A stretch of DNA of 43,592 bases from an uncultured Clostridia bacterium (GTDB lineage: Bacteria; Bacillota; Clostridia; Oscillospirales; Ruminococcaceae): contig CAMCOD010000001.1 in the NCBI GenBank assembly GCA_945876435.1, positions 83,372-126,963 of the forward strand, in the 5' to 3' direction. Position numbers and translations under genes: made by a program. The notes beneath the pieces are model-generated. The model was not told the DNA's origin. It did no database searches and worked only from the letters and a program-made list of their open reading frames with translations. Position 1 is the first letter of the stretch; each line of letters begins with the position of its first letter. Below are positions 25,829-35,447 of the stretch, one piece after another.

Positions 25829-27196
25829 GTGAGTGTATTAGAAAACATTGTTTCCAACGTCAATAGCTTCCTGTGGGACTTCTTCCTGCTGTTTGCTCTC
25901 GTTGGTACAGGCGTATGGTTCACCATCCGCACCAAAGGCGTTCAGGTTCGTTACTTCACCAAAGGTTTTAAACAGGTGTTCGGTAACATCAATCTGAACG
26001 GTGAAAAGGCCGGCAAAGAAGGTATGTCTTCCTTCCAGGCTCTGGCTACTTCCATTGCTGCACAGGTAGGTACTGGTAACCTGGCCGGTGCTGCTACCGC
26101 TATCGCATCCGGCGGTCTGGGTGCAATCTTCTGGATGTGGGTATCCGCATTCTTTGGTATGGCTACTAACTTCGTAGAGGCAACTCTGGCTCAGAAATAC
26201 AAAACCGTTGGTGACGACGGTTCCGTAGTAGGCGGTCCTGTTTACTACATTCGCGCCGCTTACAAAGGCACCTTTGGTAAGGTTCTGGCTGGCGCATTCT
26301 CTGTTTTCATCATCCTGGCTCTTGGCTTTATCGGTAACATGGTACAGTCCAACTCCATCGGTGATGCGTTCAAAACCGCTTTCAATATCAATCCACTGAT
26401 CATCGGCGTTATCGTTGCCGCTCTGGCTTTCTTCATCTTCCTGGGTGGTATCGGTTCTATCGCTTCCGTTACTGAGAAAATCGTTCCGATCATGGCAGCC
26501 TTCTATCTGCTGGGAGGTCTGATCATCATCGTTCTGAACATTGGCAACCTGCCACATGCCATCGCTTCCATCTTCGTAGGCGCTTTCTCCCGTCAAGCTA
26601 TCTTCGGCGGCGCTGTTGGTACAACGGTACAGCTGGCAATCCGTTACGGTGTTGCTCGTGGTCTGTTCTCCAATGAAGCTGGTATGGGTTCTACCCCACA
26701 CTCCCACGCTCTTGCAAAAGTAAATCACCCATGTGAACAGGGCTGCACCGCTCTGATGGGCGTATTCATCGATACCTTCGTTGTTCTGACCATGACCGCT
26801 CTGGTTATCGGCTGCACCGGCGTTCTCGACGGCGAAAAAATGACTGGTATTTCCCTGACTCAGGCTGCTTTCAATAAAGGTCTGGGCTTCCTGGGCGCTC
26901 CATTCATCGCTATCTGCATGTTCTTCTTCGCCTTCTCTACCATCGTTGGCTGGTACTTCTTCGGCGAACAGAATATCCGTTACCTGTTCGGTTCCAAAGC
27001 TGTTAAACCTTATGCTGTTATCGTATGTGCCTTCATCGTTCTGGGTTCTGCCCTGAAAGTTGACTTCGTATGGGCTCTGTCCGATATGTTCAACGGTTTG
27101 ATGGTAATCCCGAACCTGCTCGGTCTGCTGGCTCTGACCAAAGTTGCTGTTGATCTGCTCAATGACTTTGAAAAACAGCCTGCTAAACAGAAATAG
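25829..27196 (+). CDS. sodium:alanine/glycine symporter (AGCS family)
   Basis: A 455-residue transporter that takes up alanine or glycine with Na+. About ten helices are visible. Family motifs include the N-terminal FLLFALVGTGVWFTIRTKGV, SSFQALATSIAAQVGTGNLA followed by GAATAIASGGLGAIFWMWV, and the central YGVARGLFSNEAGMGSTPHS. The start is GTG at 25829, 7 bases after GAGGAGG. Codon use is very uniform (Ala GCT, Gly GGT, Leu CTG, Val GTT dominate), unlike the neighbouring genes, which suggests strong expression. It is a single-gene unit with its own promoter and terminator. It lies near the pyrophosphatase, which could supply a Na+ gradient. Confidence 0.94.
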   Translation: MSVLENIVSNVNSFLWDFFLLFALVGTGVWFTIRTKGVQVRYFTKGFKQVFGNINLNGEKAGKEGMSSFQALATSIAAQVGTGNLAGAATAIASGGLGAIFWMWVSAFFGMATNFVEATLAQKYKTVGDDGSVVGGPVYYIRAAYKGTFGKVLAGAFSVFIILALGFIGNMVQSNSIGDAFKTAFNINPLIIGVIVAALAFFIFLGGIGSIASVTEKIVPIMAAFYLLGGLIIIVLNIGNLPHAIASIFVGAFSRQAIFGGAVGTTVQLAIRYGVARGLFSNEAGMGSTPHSHALAKVNHPCEQGCTALMGVFIDTFVVLTMTALVIGCTGVLDGEKMTGISLTQAAFNKGLGFLGAPFIAICMFFFAFSTIVGWYFFGEQNIRYLFGSKAVKPYAVIVCAFIVLGSALKVDFVWALSDMFNGLMVIPNLLGLLALTKVAVDLLNDFEKQPAKQK

Positions 27197-27246
27197 TACT
27201 TACATTTTATCAGATATCTTCTAGATAAAATACTCTTCTTACTCAC

Positions 27247-27284
27247 AAAAAGAAAGACGGCGCTTCGGCGCCGTCTTTCTTTTG
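27247..27284 (+). terminator. intrinsic terminator after the symporter gene
   Basis: Stem GAAAGACGGCGC (27252-27263) with its complement at 27268-27279, TTCG tetraloop, A-run before and T4 after. Confidence 0.9.
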
Positions 27285-27344
27285 CGTTCTTTTTTTGCCG
27301 CATCCGCCATAAGTATCAGTATCTCTTTGGAAAGGCGGAATGTT

Positions 27345-28148
27345 ATGTATTGTGCTGCAACTCCTTTGCTGTCCTTGGACGGCGGCCGGATACTTTTGAA
27401 ACTGGAAGGCTTTCATCCCACAGGCACACTGAAGGATCGGATCATTTTTCCTATGATACAGGCGGCAAAAGCGCAAGGTAGAACCCTTTTGCTTGCGGAT
27501 TGGGGGCCTTTTGCTTTAAGCGCAGCCTGGGCCTGCCAAAGCTTGGGCCAAAAGCTGGAGTGCTTTTTTCCGGAGGATGCCCCATCTTGTTTTGTGGAAC
27601 AGATTCAGGCTTTGTCTGTCCCGATTCATTGGAAAAAATCCTCTTTAGACGATCTTCGCTTGCAAGTAACGGAGCTTGGAGCTGCTGAACCGAATCAATA
27701 TCAGATTTTGGATCCATGGACAGACCCGGAAAATCCCATGGCTTACTGTGACTCCTTGGCAGAGGAGCTTTGGAGACAAAGCAACGGCTCCCTTTCTGCC
27801 ATTGTTTGCGGCACTGAAACCTGCGGCTGCCTCATGGGCTGCGCAACCGGCTTAAAAATAAAGAATCCGGATATTTTAGCAGTCGCTTCCCCCATTCACA
27901 ACGATTTTTATGGAAACTGTGATCCTTTGGGCGCAGCCGACCCGGAATTGTATGTGCCGCAGCTCTGTGACCTGCTGTCCTACTGTTCCCCGGAGGACGC
28001 CTGCCGACAGCAGCAGTGGTTGATGAAACAAAAGGGCATCCTTTGTGGGAAAATCGGAGGAGCCGCTCTCCACGCCGCCAGAGAGCTGGAGAAACAGCTT
28101 GAAGGACCTATCGTGGTGATCCTTCCCTCCCGATACACGTGCTATTAA
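27345..28148 (+). CDS. small PLP-fold (cysteine/threonine synthase-like) protein with degraded active-site loops
   Basis: A 267-residue protein of fold type II PLP enzymes. The N-terminus TPLLSLDGGRILLKLEGFHP followed by TGTLKDR matches the cysteine synthase/threonine synthase start, with the PLP lysine kept (Lys30). Two other parts are not kept: the Asn-loop that normally reads S-G-N-T/S is ADWGPFALSAAW, and the phosphate-binding glycine-rich loop is GTETCGCLMGCATGLK. The protein is also 40 or more residues shorter than normal cysteine synthases. Nine cysteines are present. The start at 27345 has AAAGGCGG 6 bases upstream; the frame is open further upstream but that part is the terminator of the previous gene. 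It may be catalytically altered or inactive. The GH18 lipoprotein gene follows after 56 bases. Confidence 0.7.
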   Translation: MYCAATPLLSLDGGRILLKLEGFHPTGTLKDRIIFPMIQAAKAQGRTLLLADWGPFALSAAWACQSLGQKLECFFPEDAPSCFVEQIQALSVPIHWKKSSLDDLRLQVTELGAAEPNQYQILDPWTDPENPMAYCDSLAEELWRQSNGSLSAIVCGTETCGCLMGCATGLKIKNPDILAVASPIHNDFYGNCDPLGAADPELYVPQLCDLLSYCSPEDACRQQQWLMKQKGILCGKIGGAALHAARELEKQLEGPIVVILPSRYTCY

Positions 28149-28204
28149 CCGCATTTCATGGTATAATATCTCCATCGAAATTTAATTTGAGGAGGCAATG
28201 TACC

Positions 28205-29518
28205 ATGAAACAACGCCTGTTGGCCTCTCTTTTGATCGCTTTGCTGCTTGTAGGGTGCGCACCCCGTCCTGAGATTCCAAGCCAAAGCATGGACGCCTCA
28301 CCTCCCCAGGAATCGCATCAGGAAGTCCTGCCGCAGAGCGAGGAGAAACCTTCTGTTACCGTGGATGGTGTGGAGAATGCGCTTCTGATAGACGGGGACG
28401 AAAATACTTCTGTTGATTTTCCCAACGGAGGAATCATAAAAATCGCTTTAACTGGCACCGAAAGCTTTGACCGAATCCGGCTGCAAGGATTGACGGAGAA
28501 AAGCTCTGTGGTCATTGCCGGGGAAAGCGGAGAACTTTACCGCCAAGATTTGAGCGGCAGTGACCGATGGTGCTATATAGGCAGACAAACAGGCGGGGAA
28601 TTGGCTATCACCCTACCCGAAGGAAGCTGTTTAGCCGAGATATCCCTGTCAGAAGCCCCTGAGGGCTATTCCGGACGTTTATCTGCCTATCTACCTATTT
28701 CATCCTTCACAGAAAATATGCTTACTGACGGTTCAATAAGCGGCCTTGACGAGCTTACCGTCAATACTGCCTGCTACTGGCTGGCAGATGGCTCTTTAGA
28801 AATCCACAGCGGTTTAGCAGATCTGCTTTCCCAGCTTCATCAACAGTTGCCCGATTTGGAGTTATACTGTACCATCAATCCAAAACGCGGCGGCGCAGCA
28901 GCTATCAATACGGAACAACAGCGAAAAATTCTGATTGATAACATTCTGGATTTTTGTACGGAACAGCAGTTATCCGGCGTGGATATTGACTGGGAATTTC
29001 CATCGGAAAACCAGTGGGAAGCATTCAGCAATTTTATTGCAGAACTGAGTCAAGCTCTTAAATCCGCTGATTTGAAGCTCTCTCTGGCCTTTTACCCAGA
29101 TGATATCCATCTATCCTCGGAAGCCATCAAAGCCGTTTCCAAGGTGAATGTGATGGCTTACGATCAATTTGATGAGGAAGGTCGTCACTCCACCTATTCC
29201 TGCGCGCAAAAATCCGTTGATTATTTTCGGAAAATGGGATTTGAGCCAGGACAATTGTCTTTGGGAATCCCCGCTTATGGCCGGCCTTTGTCCGGAGAGG
29301 CTCAGTGGCCGCTCTATTCTGAGTATGCCGCTGACTTATCCAGCGGGACCAATCAAATCGGGGATTTTTACTTCAATTCTCCGCAATTGGCCCAGGATAA
29401 AACGGCTTTTGCGGCTGCTGAACAACTTTACGGTGTATTTTTGTACCATTTAGGCTGTGACGTACCCGGAAAAAACGAATCTTCCTTGTTAAAAGCTGTG
29501 GAGCAGGCATTTTCCTAA
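28205..29518 (+). CDS. GH18-domain lipoprotein (chitinase/YaaH-like)
   Basis: A 437-residue exported lipoprotein. Residues 1-18 are a signal peptide ending in LLLVGC. An acidic/Pro/Ser linker and a beta-rich region (about 35-160) come first, then a glycoside hydrolase family 18 barrel. The catalytic motif is present as SGVDIDWEF with Asp260, Asp262 and Glu264, and other GH18 signs are NVMAYDQFD and GIPAYGRPL. GH18 enzymes cut beta-1,4-linked N-acetylglucosamine polymers; in spore formers, YaaH-like members act on cortex peptidoglycan, and others on host glycans. There are no LysM repeats, which argues against YaaH itself. The start at 28205 has GAGGAGG upstream. Confidence 0.84.
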   Translation: MKQRLLASLLIALLLVGCAPRPEIPSQSMDASPPQESHQEVLPQSEEKPSVTVDGVENALLIDGDENTSVDFPNGGIIKIALTGTESFDRIRLQGLTEKSSVVIAGESGELYRQDLSGSDRWCYIGRQTGGELAITLPEGSCLAEISLSEAPEGYSGRLSAYLPISSFTENMLTDGSISGLDELTVNTACYWLADGSLEIHSGLADLLSQLHQQLPDLELYCTINPKRGGAAAINTEQQRKILIDNILDFCTEQQLSGVDIDWEFPSENQWEAFSNFIAELSQALKSADLKLSLAFYPDDIHLSSEAIKAVSKVNVMAYDQFDEEGRHSTYSCAQKSVDYFRKMGFEPGQLSLGIPAYGRPLSGEAQWPLYSEYAADLSSGTNQIGDFYFNSPQLAQDKTAFAAAEQLYGVFLYHLGCDVPGKNESSLLKAVEQAFS

Positions 29519-29541
29519 AACAGTACAACATTTTCAGAAAC

Positions 29542-29578
29542 AAAAAAGGCTCTTCGTCGCGGCGAAGAGCCTTTTTTT
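29542..29578. terminator. bidirectional terminator between the GH18 gene and hppA
   Basis: A 15-bp stem (29542-29556 with 29563-29577), loop TCGCGG, A6 on the left and T7 on the right. Confidence 0.9.
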
Positions 29579-29586
29579 ATTTCAGA

Positions 29587-31653
29587 TTAGAAAAGGTGGC
29601 AGTTAATGAATACAGATGCAAATACAATAGCAACCATAGACAGCAGTTTGATCAGAATGTTGATTGCCGGACCGGAGGTATCTTTGAATGGGTCACCTAC
29701 GGTGTCGCCAACAACAGCAGCTTTATGGTTGTCAGAACCTTTGCCACCAAAGTTGCCTGCTTCGATGTGTTTCTTCGCATTGTCCCAAGCACCACCGGAG
29801 TTAGACATCATAGCTGCCAGTACAAAGCCGCAGGCAGTTGCGCCAGCCAGCATACCAGCAACACCGCTTACACCCAGTACAATACCAACAATAATTGGAA
29901 CAGCGATTGCCAGGACAGCTGGAACAACCATTTCATGGAGAGCGGATTTGGTGCACAGGTCTACGCAGGATTTGTAGTCAGGTTCGCCGGTACCTTCCAT
30001 CAGGCCAGGGATGGTTTTGAACTGACGGCGTACTTCAACCACGATAGACTGAGCGGCACGGCCGACAGATTCCATCGTGAATGCAGAGAAGAGGAATGGC
30101 AGCATAGCGCCGATCATTACACCAATAAGTACAGGTGGGTTCATGATGGACAGGTCAAAGCTGAAGTCAGGAGCCAGCAGATGAACCTGATCAATGAAGG
30201 AAGCGATCAAAGCCAGTGCGGTCAAAGCTGCGGAACCAAGAGCGAAACCTTTACCGGTAGCAGCAGTGGTGTTTCCCAGAGAGTCCAGAGCGTCGGTTCT
30301 GTTACGAACATCTTCGCCCAGACCGGACATCTCAGCGATACCGCCTGCGTTATCAGCAACTGGACCGTAAGCGTCGGTAGCCAGGGTGATACCCAGAGTA
30401 GAGAGCATACCAACAGCGGCCATAGCTACGCCGTACAGACCCATGCTTACATTGCCGGTACCACCGCAAACCAGGAAGCTGATCATTACAGCGATCGCAA
30501 CGATGATAACTGGCATAGCGGTGGATTTCATACCCAAAGCCAGACCGTTGATCATCAAGGTAGCAGCGCCAGTCTCAGAAGAAGAAGCCAAAGCTCTGGT
30601 TGGTTTGTAGGAGTCAGAAGTGTAGTATTCGGTAGCGTGACCGATCAAAATACCAGCCAGCAAACCAGCGATAATGGCGATAAAGATCGGCATGCCCATG
30701 CCAGTGAGCTGGCACAGAACGAAGGCAGCGATAACAACGATTACAGAAGCAATATTGGTGCCTTTGTGCAGAGAGCCAAGCAGTTTTTTCTGATCAGCGC
30801 CTTCTTCGGTCTTAACAAAGAAAGTACCAATGATGGAAGCGAAAATACCGATAGCGGACAGAGCCATTGGCAGCATCATACCATTGAAGTCCAGACCAGC
30901 GGATACGCCCAGAGCCATTGCGGACAGACGAGCGCCGCCGTAGGATTCAAACAGGTCAGCACCCATACCGGCAACGTCACCTACGTTGTCGCCTACGTTG
31001 TCGGCGATAACAGCAGGGTTACGAGGGTCATCTTCTGGAATACCAGCTTCAACTTTACCAACCAGATCAGCGCCTACGTCAGCAGCTTTGGTAAAGATAC
31101 CGCCGCCTACACGGGCAAACAGAGCCATGGTGGAAGCACCCATACCGAAGGTTACCATTGCGGAAGCAATCGCCTGGGCATCTGTGCCGTATACAAATTT
31201 CAGAATGTAGTACCAGATGGAGGTATCCAGCAGACCCAGACCAACAACAACAAAGCCCATTACAGAACCAGCGGAGAAAGCGATTTTCAGACCGCTGTTC
31301 AGGCTTTCCTGTGCAGCGTGAGCAGTTCTTGCGTTGGCTGCGGTGGCGATCTTCATGCCGAAGTAACCAGACAGGGCGGAGAAGATACCGCCGGTTACAA
31401 AGGCAATTGGAACGAATTTGTTTACCTGACCCAGCATAGCCAGAACGATAAATACAACAACCAGTACAGCAAATACAACTGCAACGGTTTTGTACTGACG
31501 TTTCAGGTAAGCGTCAGCGCCCGCACGGATAGAGTGGGACAGTTTTTTCATTTGTTCGGTACCCTCATCAGCGGCCATTACCTTTCTTGCCAGGTAAATA
31601 GCGTAAACAAGAGCCGCAACCGCTCCAATAGGAGCCAAGATGGTAAGATCCAT
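29587..31653 (-). CDS. hppA: membrane-bound ion-pumping pyrophosphatase (K+-dependent type)
   Basis: A 688-residue integral membrane protein with about 16 helices that couples pyrophosphate hydrolysis to H+ or Na+ export. The hydrolytic site is complete: [40 protein letters not shown] and the C-terminal [15 protein letters not shown]. The position that separates the two subfamilies is in [10 protein letters not shown] (460-469): Ala464 in place of Lys marks the K+-dependent branch, to which all known Na+-pumping forms belong. H+ versus Na+ pumping cannot be settled from what I can see. Codon use is strongly biased as in the symporter, consistent with high expression. The start has AAGGAAGG upstream, and the protein is of normal length. 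Confidence 0.95.
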   Translation of the reverse strand: MDLTILAPIGAVAALVYAIYLARKVMAADEGTEQMKKLSHSIRAGADAYLKRQYKTVAVVFAVLVVVFIVLAMLGQVNKFVPIAFVTGGIFSALSGYFGMKIATAANARTAHAAQESLNSGLKIAFSAGSVMGFVVVGLGLLDTSIWYYILKFVYGTDAQAIASAMVTFGMGASTMALFARVGGGIFTKAADVGADLVGKVEAGIPEDDPRNPAVIADNVGDNVGDVAGMGADLFESYGGARLSAMALGVSAGLDFNGMMLPMALSAIGIFASIIGTFFVKTEEGADQKKLLGSLHKGTNIASVIVVIAAFVLCQLTGMGMPIFIAIIAGLLAGILIGHATEYYTSDSYKPTRALASSSETGAATLMINGLALGMKSTAMPVIIVAIAVMISFLVCGGTGNVSMGLYGVAMAAVGMLSTLGITLATDAYGPVADNAGGIAEMSGLGEDVRNRTDALDSLGNTTAATGKGFALGSAALTALALIASFIDQVHLLAPDFSFDLSIMNPPVLIGVMIGAMLPFLFSAFTMESVGRAAQSIVVEVRRQFKTIPGLMEGTGEPDYKSCVDLCTKSALHEMVVPAVLAIAVPIIVGIVLGVSGVAGMLAGATACGFVLAAMMSNSGGAWDNAKKHIEAGNFGGKGSDNHKAAVVGDTVGDPFKDTSGPAINILIKLLSMVAIVFASVFINCHLF

Positions 31654-31751
31654 GGTTGTTCACAATCCTTCCTTAAAGTTAAAATGGTGTTTGGTCCTTT
31701 TCCTCCTGACACTGACAGCGCAGTGAGGGAAAGGCACAGTTTTACAACAAT

Positions 31752-31780
31752 ATGTTAATATTTTATTTTCAAATTGTCAA
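31752..31780 (-). promoter_or_regulatory. promoter of hppA
   Basis: On the minus strand TTGACA (31780-31775), 17-base spacer, TAACAT (31757-31752). The leader is about 90 bases. Confidence 0.55.
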
Positions 31781-32172
31781 AGTGTTCAACAAAAGCTTTT
31801 TTGTTGATTTTATCTAAATTTTTAGTTCTCTTTATTTTTGCATCAAAGGATTCCATTTTGGAATGTTTTTTTGGGGGTGGCAAAAGTTCGTTATTCTCAT
31901 GTCAAACCTTGTTCCTTTTCCCATAATTTTTTTCAAAAAAAACCGATTTTTCTGCGGTTTTATCCTTTCATTTTTGCTTTCTCCCAATAAAAATATCCTT
32001 CCTTTTTCTTCTCTTCTTTTCCAGACTTTTGGGGGCGTTCATCGGTGTGGCTTGGAATTTATCCTGCATTTTTTTGTGAAAAACGTAGATAATCTCATTT
32101 TATTTATCACATTTTTACGAGAAGAAAATCTCTTTTCTCATGAAAGCTTTTTGTCTATTTTGACTATAAATA
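31781..32172. other. AT-rich intergenic region, no gene seen
   Basis: About 390 bases of T-rich sequence between the divergent hppA and deoD promoters. No frame with a ribosome site and no known RNA motif was seen. Confidence 0.5.
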
Positions 32173-32202
32173 TTGGAATGTGTCCCTCCTTTGTGTTATA
32201 AT
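32173..32202 (+). promoter_or_regulatory. promoter of the deoD-deoB-cdd operon
   Basis: TTGGAA (32173-32178), 18-base spacer, TATAAT (32197-32202) with an upstream TG (extended -10). Confidence 0.55.
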
Positions 32203-32293
32203 GTCTTTAGTAAATCCCTTTATCGCTTTTGATCCCATCATTCCATAATATGATAGAAAATTCAGATTTATTTACAGAGAAAGGATGGATGGT

Positions 32294-33001
32294 ATGAATA
32301 CACCTACCCCTCATAACCAAGCTGTTTTCGGGCAAATCGCCAAAACCGTTCTGATGCCGGGAGATCCTCTCCGAGCAAAAGTTCTGGCAGAAACCTATCT
32401 GGAAAATCCAGTGCAATACAACACAGTCCGCGGTATGTTCGGCTATACCGGCACCTACAAAGGCAAGGTAATTTCTGTTCAGGGAAGCGGTATGGGCTGC
32501 CCGTCTATGGGCATTTATTCTTATGAGCTTTACAACTTTTATGGTGTGGAGCGCATTATCCGCATTGGGTCCGCCGGCGCCATCGATCCCACTCTGCACA
32601 TTGGGGATCTGGTGATCGGCATGGGCGCCTGCACCAATTCCAACTATGCTTCCCAGTACCAGCTTCCGGGTGTTTTCGCGCCCATCGCTTCCTTTGAGCT
32701 GGTGAAGAAAGCACAGGAGGCCGCTACCGAACTTTCGGTGCCTTATCGGGTGGGAAATCTTCTGTCCAGTGACACCTTTTACGATGACCGGGCCGACAAT
32801 CTGCTACCATGGCAGAAAATGGGTGTTCTTGCGGTGGAAATGGAGTCTGCCGCCCTTTATCTTAATGCCGCTCGCGCAGGAAAAGAGGCTTTGACCATCT
32901 GCACCATCTCCGACTGCCCCCTCAGCGGGGAAGCGACCACCTCGGAAGAACGGCAAAACCGCTTTACACAGATGATGGAAGTGGCTCTGCGTTTGATTTA
33001 G
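32294..33001 (+). CDS. deoD: purine-nucleoside phosphorylase (DeoD type)
   Basis: A 235-residue enzyme of the hexameric trimming class (NP-I family) that splits purine nucleosides with phosphate into base and pentose 1-phosphate. Visible are [11 protein letters not shown] (phosphate site), [18 protein letters not shown], the RIGSAGAI segment and the [10 protein letters not shown] motif whose Met-Glu contacts ribose, then the [17 protein letters not shown] loop with the catalytic Asp. I chose the ATG at 32294 because AAAGG lies 10 bases upstream; an ATG at 32285 overlaps that site. It is followed by deoB after 10 bases. Confidence 0.93.
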   Translation: MNTPTPHNQAVFGQIAKTVLMPGDPLRAKVLAETYLENPVQYNTVRGMFGYTGTYKGKVISVQGSGMGCPSMGIYSYELYNFYGVERIIRIGSAGAIDPTLHIGDLVIGMGACTNSNYASQYQLPGVFAPIASFELVKKAQEAATELSVPYRVGNLLSSDTFYDDRADNLLPWQKMGVLAVEMESAALYLNAARAGKEALTICTISDCPLSGEATTSEERQNRFTQMMEVALRLI

Positions 33002-33011
33002 GAGGAAGATC

Positions 33012-34193
33012 ATGACAAAACGTGTCTTTTTGATCGTGCTGGACAGCTTCGGCGTAGGCGCGCTGCCGGATGCCGCCAAATATGGGGATGAGGGCAGCAA
33101 CACACTGAAAGCCTGTTATAATTCCGGCGCTTTGCAGGTACCAAATCTGGAAAAACTGGGTCTGTTTCAACTGGATGGTATGGATTATCCCAAAACCTGC
33201 GTCCCTATGGGTGCTTACGGCCGGCTGGCGGAGCGTTCCGCCGGCAAGGACACCACCACCGGCCATTGGGAAATTGCGGGGCTGATCTCTGAAAAGCCCA
33301 TGCCAACTTATCCCAACGGGTTCCCTGCGGAAATTATTGAAGAATTTTCCCGTCTCACCGGCCGGGGTGTGCTCTGCAACCGGCCTTATTCCGGTACGCA
33401 GGTAATTCAGGATTACGGACAGGAGCATCTGCGCTCCGGCAGTCTGATCGTTTACACCTCCGCGGACAGCGTATTCCAAATTGCTGCCCACGAATCCATT
33501 GCTCCAGTAGAAGAACTGTACGAATACTGCCGTCTGGCCCGAGGCATTCTCCAAGGTGAGCACAGTGTAGGCCGGGTGATCGCCCGGCCCTTCAGCGGCG
33601 AATATCCCAACTTTGTCCGTACCGCCAACCGCCGGGATTTTTCTCTGCTGCCGCCGGGCGATACTCTATTGGACATCCTTGAGAAAAACAAGATGGACAC
33701 CATCGCTGTAGGTAAAATCTCCGACATTTTTGCTGGGAAAGGTATTTCCCGCAAGATTTTGACTCACTCCAACGATGAAGGCATGGAGGCAACCTTAAAA
33801 TTGGCCCAGGAGGACTTTCATGGGCTTTGTTTTGTCAATCTGGTGGATTTTGATATGAAATACGGCCACCGCAATGATGTTCCCGGCTATACCGCGGCGC
33901 TGAACCGCTTTGATCAACAGTTGGCGGAGCTCCTGCCTTTGCTGAAAAGGGATGATGTGCTGATGATCACCGCTGACCACGGCTGTGATCCTTCCACACC
34001 GAGCACCGACCATTCCCGTGAGTATATCCCGCTGCTGATCTGCGGCCCTGCCATTGCGCAAAATGTGCCCCTGGGCACAGGAGCATCCTTTGGCAATATC
34101 GCCGCTACTATTTGCGGACTGTTGGGTGTCCATGCTTTTGACCAGTTCCACTCCTATTGTGGGGAGATCCGAACAGAGGAGGGGCTCAGATGA
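33012..34193 (+). CDS. deoB: phosphopentomutase
   Basis: A 393-residue metalloenzyme of the alkaline phosphatase superfamily that converts (deoxy)ribose 1-phosphate into the 5-phosphate. Visible are the metal-site start FLIVLDSFGVGALPDA, the nucleophile region AGKDTTTGHWEIAG (phosphorylated Thr), the cap domain, and the C-terminal metal motifs NLVDFDMKYGHRND and MITADHGCDPSTPSTDHSRE. Length is normal. It uses the pentose 1-phosphate made by the preceding DeoD. Its stop codon overlaps the start of cdd by four bases (ATGA), giving translational coupling. Confidence 0.96.
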   Translation: MTKRVFLIVLDSFGVGALPDAAKYGDEGSNTLKACYNSGALQVPNLEKLGLFQLDGMDYPKTCVPMGAYGRLAERSAGKDTTTGHWEIAGLISEKPMPTYPNGFPAEIIEEFSRLTGRGVLCNRPYSGTQVIQDYGQEHLRSGSLIVYTSADSVFQIAAHESIAPVEELYEYCRLARGILQGEHSVGRVIARPFSGEYPNFVRTANRRDFSLLPPGDTLLDILEKNKMDTIAVGKISDIFAGKGISRKILTHSNDEGMEATLKLAQEDFHGLCFVNLVDFDMKYGHRNDVPGYTAALNRFDQQLAELLPLLKRDDVLMITADHGCDPSTPSTDHSREYIPLLICGPAIAQNVPLGTGASFGNIAATICGLLGVHAFDQFHSYCGEIRTEEGLR

Positions 34194-34600
34194 GTAATTT
34201 TTCCTCAAAACAATTGCTGCAAAAGGCTTTGGAGGCCCGTCGCAACGCCTATGCTCCTTATTCCGGCTATCTGGTGGGAGCCTGCCTGCTGGGTAAGGAC
34301 GGACAGCTGTTTACTGGCTGTAACATTGAGAACGCCGCTTTCGGCCCTTCAGTCTGTGCGGAACGCTGTGCGATTTTTAAGGCAGTTTCCGAAGGCTGCC
34401 GGAATTTTACCGCCATTGCCATTGTCGGCGGCCCAAAAGACACACCGGAAGAGGATCTGGCCCCTGCCTATCCCTGCGGCGTCTGCCGACAGGTGATGGC
34501 CGAATTCTGTGAGCCGGATTTTCAAATCTACTGCGGCACACCGGAGCATCCGGAACGCTATACGCTGGGAGAATTGCTCCCAAAAAGCTTTGGCTTGTGA
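34190..34600 (+). CDS. cdd: cytidine deaminase
   Basis: A 136-residue zinc enzyme that deaminates cytidine and deoxycytidine to uridine forms. The zinc and proton-shuttle residues are Cys56 and Glu58 in SVCAERC and Cys96/Cys99 in PCGVCRQ, the arrangement of the short tetrameric Bacillus-type enzyme. The substrate motif TGCNIENAAFG is present. The start at 34190 overlaps the deoB stop and has GAGGAGG upstream. It completes a nucleoside-salvage operon. No intact terminator follows: only an apparent left half lies at 34624-34637. Confidence 0.94.
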   Translation: MSNFSSKQLLQKALEARRNAYAPYSGYLVGACLLGKDGQLFTGCNIENAAFGPSVCAERCAIFKAVSEGCRNFTAIAIVGGPKDTPEEDLAPAYPCGVCRQVMAEFCEPDFQIYCGTPEHPERYTLGELLPKSFGL

Positions 34601-34623
34601 AAAATTCCTATCCCATTTGCAAT

Positions 34624-34637
34624 AAAAAAGCGTCCGC
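34624..34637 (+). other. half of a terminator at the island border
   Basis: AAAAAAGCGTCCGC looks like the left arm of an intrinsic terminator of the kind used elsewhere in this window, but no complementary arm follows. It stands 23 bases after the cdd stop, so the deo operon terminator may have been cut here by an insertion. Confidence 0.45.
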
Positions 34638-34719
34638 TGAGGGCAGGTGTTCGTAAAACAGTGTTAGCCAAATAACACAAAATGAGCATCTGTCAGACGG
34701 GATTGGTCAACGAAAAAAT

Positions 34720-34759
34720 ACGCCATATTCATCTTCAAAGGCTGAGTATGGCGTGTTTT
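34720..34759. terminator. hairpin at the left end of the island
   Basis: ACGCCATATTC (34720-34730) pairs with GAGTATGGCGT (34744-34754) with one wobble; GTTTT follows on the plus strand and a longer T-run on the minus strand. Probably a terminator, orientation unclear. Confidence 0.5.
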
Positions 34760-34836
34760 CCTGTTTATTTGCGTTTCCGTTTCCCTTTTCCATGCAGCTG
34801 GTATGGCCGTGCCTTGCCACGCTGGTTAGTTGGGCT

Positions 34837-35340
34837 TTTCATGTCCTGCTGACAGTGCGCCCGCTGGATGGAAAGGGAAAATGGCAGTACAAGACCGAAA
34901 AAGAGTATCTCTGTGTCAAAGGCGGCGAGGAACGGGGCTTTACTGCCGCTGAGTTCAAACAGACACAGGCCGACGGATGGGAGAAGCAGTATCAGTACAA
35001 GGTAGGCAAAAAGAAAGTGTATATGGCCCCGTCCGCCGAACTGGACGCTGCCCTGAACGAGTATGCCGGACTTCGGGAGCAGGCGCAAGGCTTCGATCCA
35101 GTGCAGCTCTACGAAACAAAACAGGCAATCCGCCCCGGCAAGGAGCAGGAAGCGGAAAGCCGTGCGCAGGAGGTCTACGGTGAGAAGTACAACCCGCTTC
35201 TGATGTTTGACAGCAAAAAGGTGGTTTCCCGGATGCTGCATGAAGATATGGAGCGGCAAGCTGTGCGGAGGATGGTGCGGCAGGCGCAGAAGGAACAGAT
35301 GATTCCCAGCAAGGAAAAGCGTAAGGAACAAGAGCGCTAA
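34837..35340 (+). pseudogene. remnant of a MobA/MobL relaxase
   Basis: An open frame whose first part, FHVLLTVRPLDGKGKWQYKT then EKEYLCVKGGEERGFTAAEF, matches the middle of MobA/MobL-type relaxases of conjugative elements (the HxHxMLTxRP motif followed by the tail of the nuclease domain). The whole N-terminal catalytic part with the tyrosine is missing. The residues before this point in the same frame (from 34753) are hydrophobic and unrelated, and no good start precedes it. The C-terminal charged region (to QKEQMIPSKEKRKEQER) may come from the tail of the same gene after an internal deletion. It has a normal stop. I call it a broken gene left by a mobile element. Confidence 0.62.
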
Positions 35341-35400
35341 TTGATGTTATAAAATATATTGAAGTTTTACTAATAAGAATTTTTATCGTCTGTTAGTTGC

Positions 35401-35429
35401 TTGACAAATATGCATTACTATGATATTAT
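35401..35429 (+). promoter_or_regulatory. promoter of the cobalamin-riboswitch operon
   Basis: TTGACA (35401-35406), 17-base spacer, TATTAT (35424-35429). Confidence 0.68.
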
Positions 35430-35447
35430 ATTTTAAGTAAATATGAT

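Noticed and set aside
29596-31758. A 720-codon open frame antisense to the pyrophosphatase
   Set aside because: It is the complement of a strongly codon-biased gene, has no ribosome site, and its composition (rich in Ser, Gln, His, Asn) shows no family pattern.
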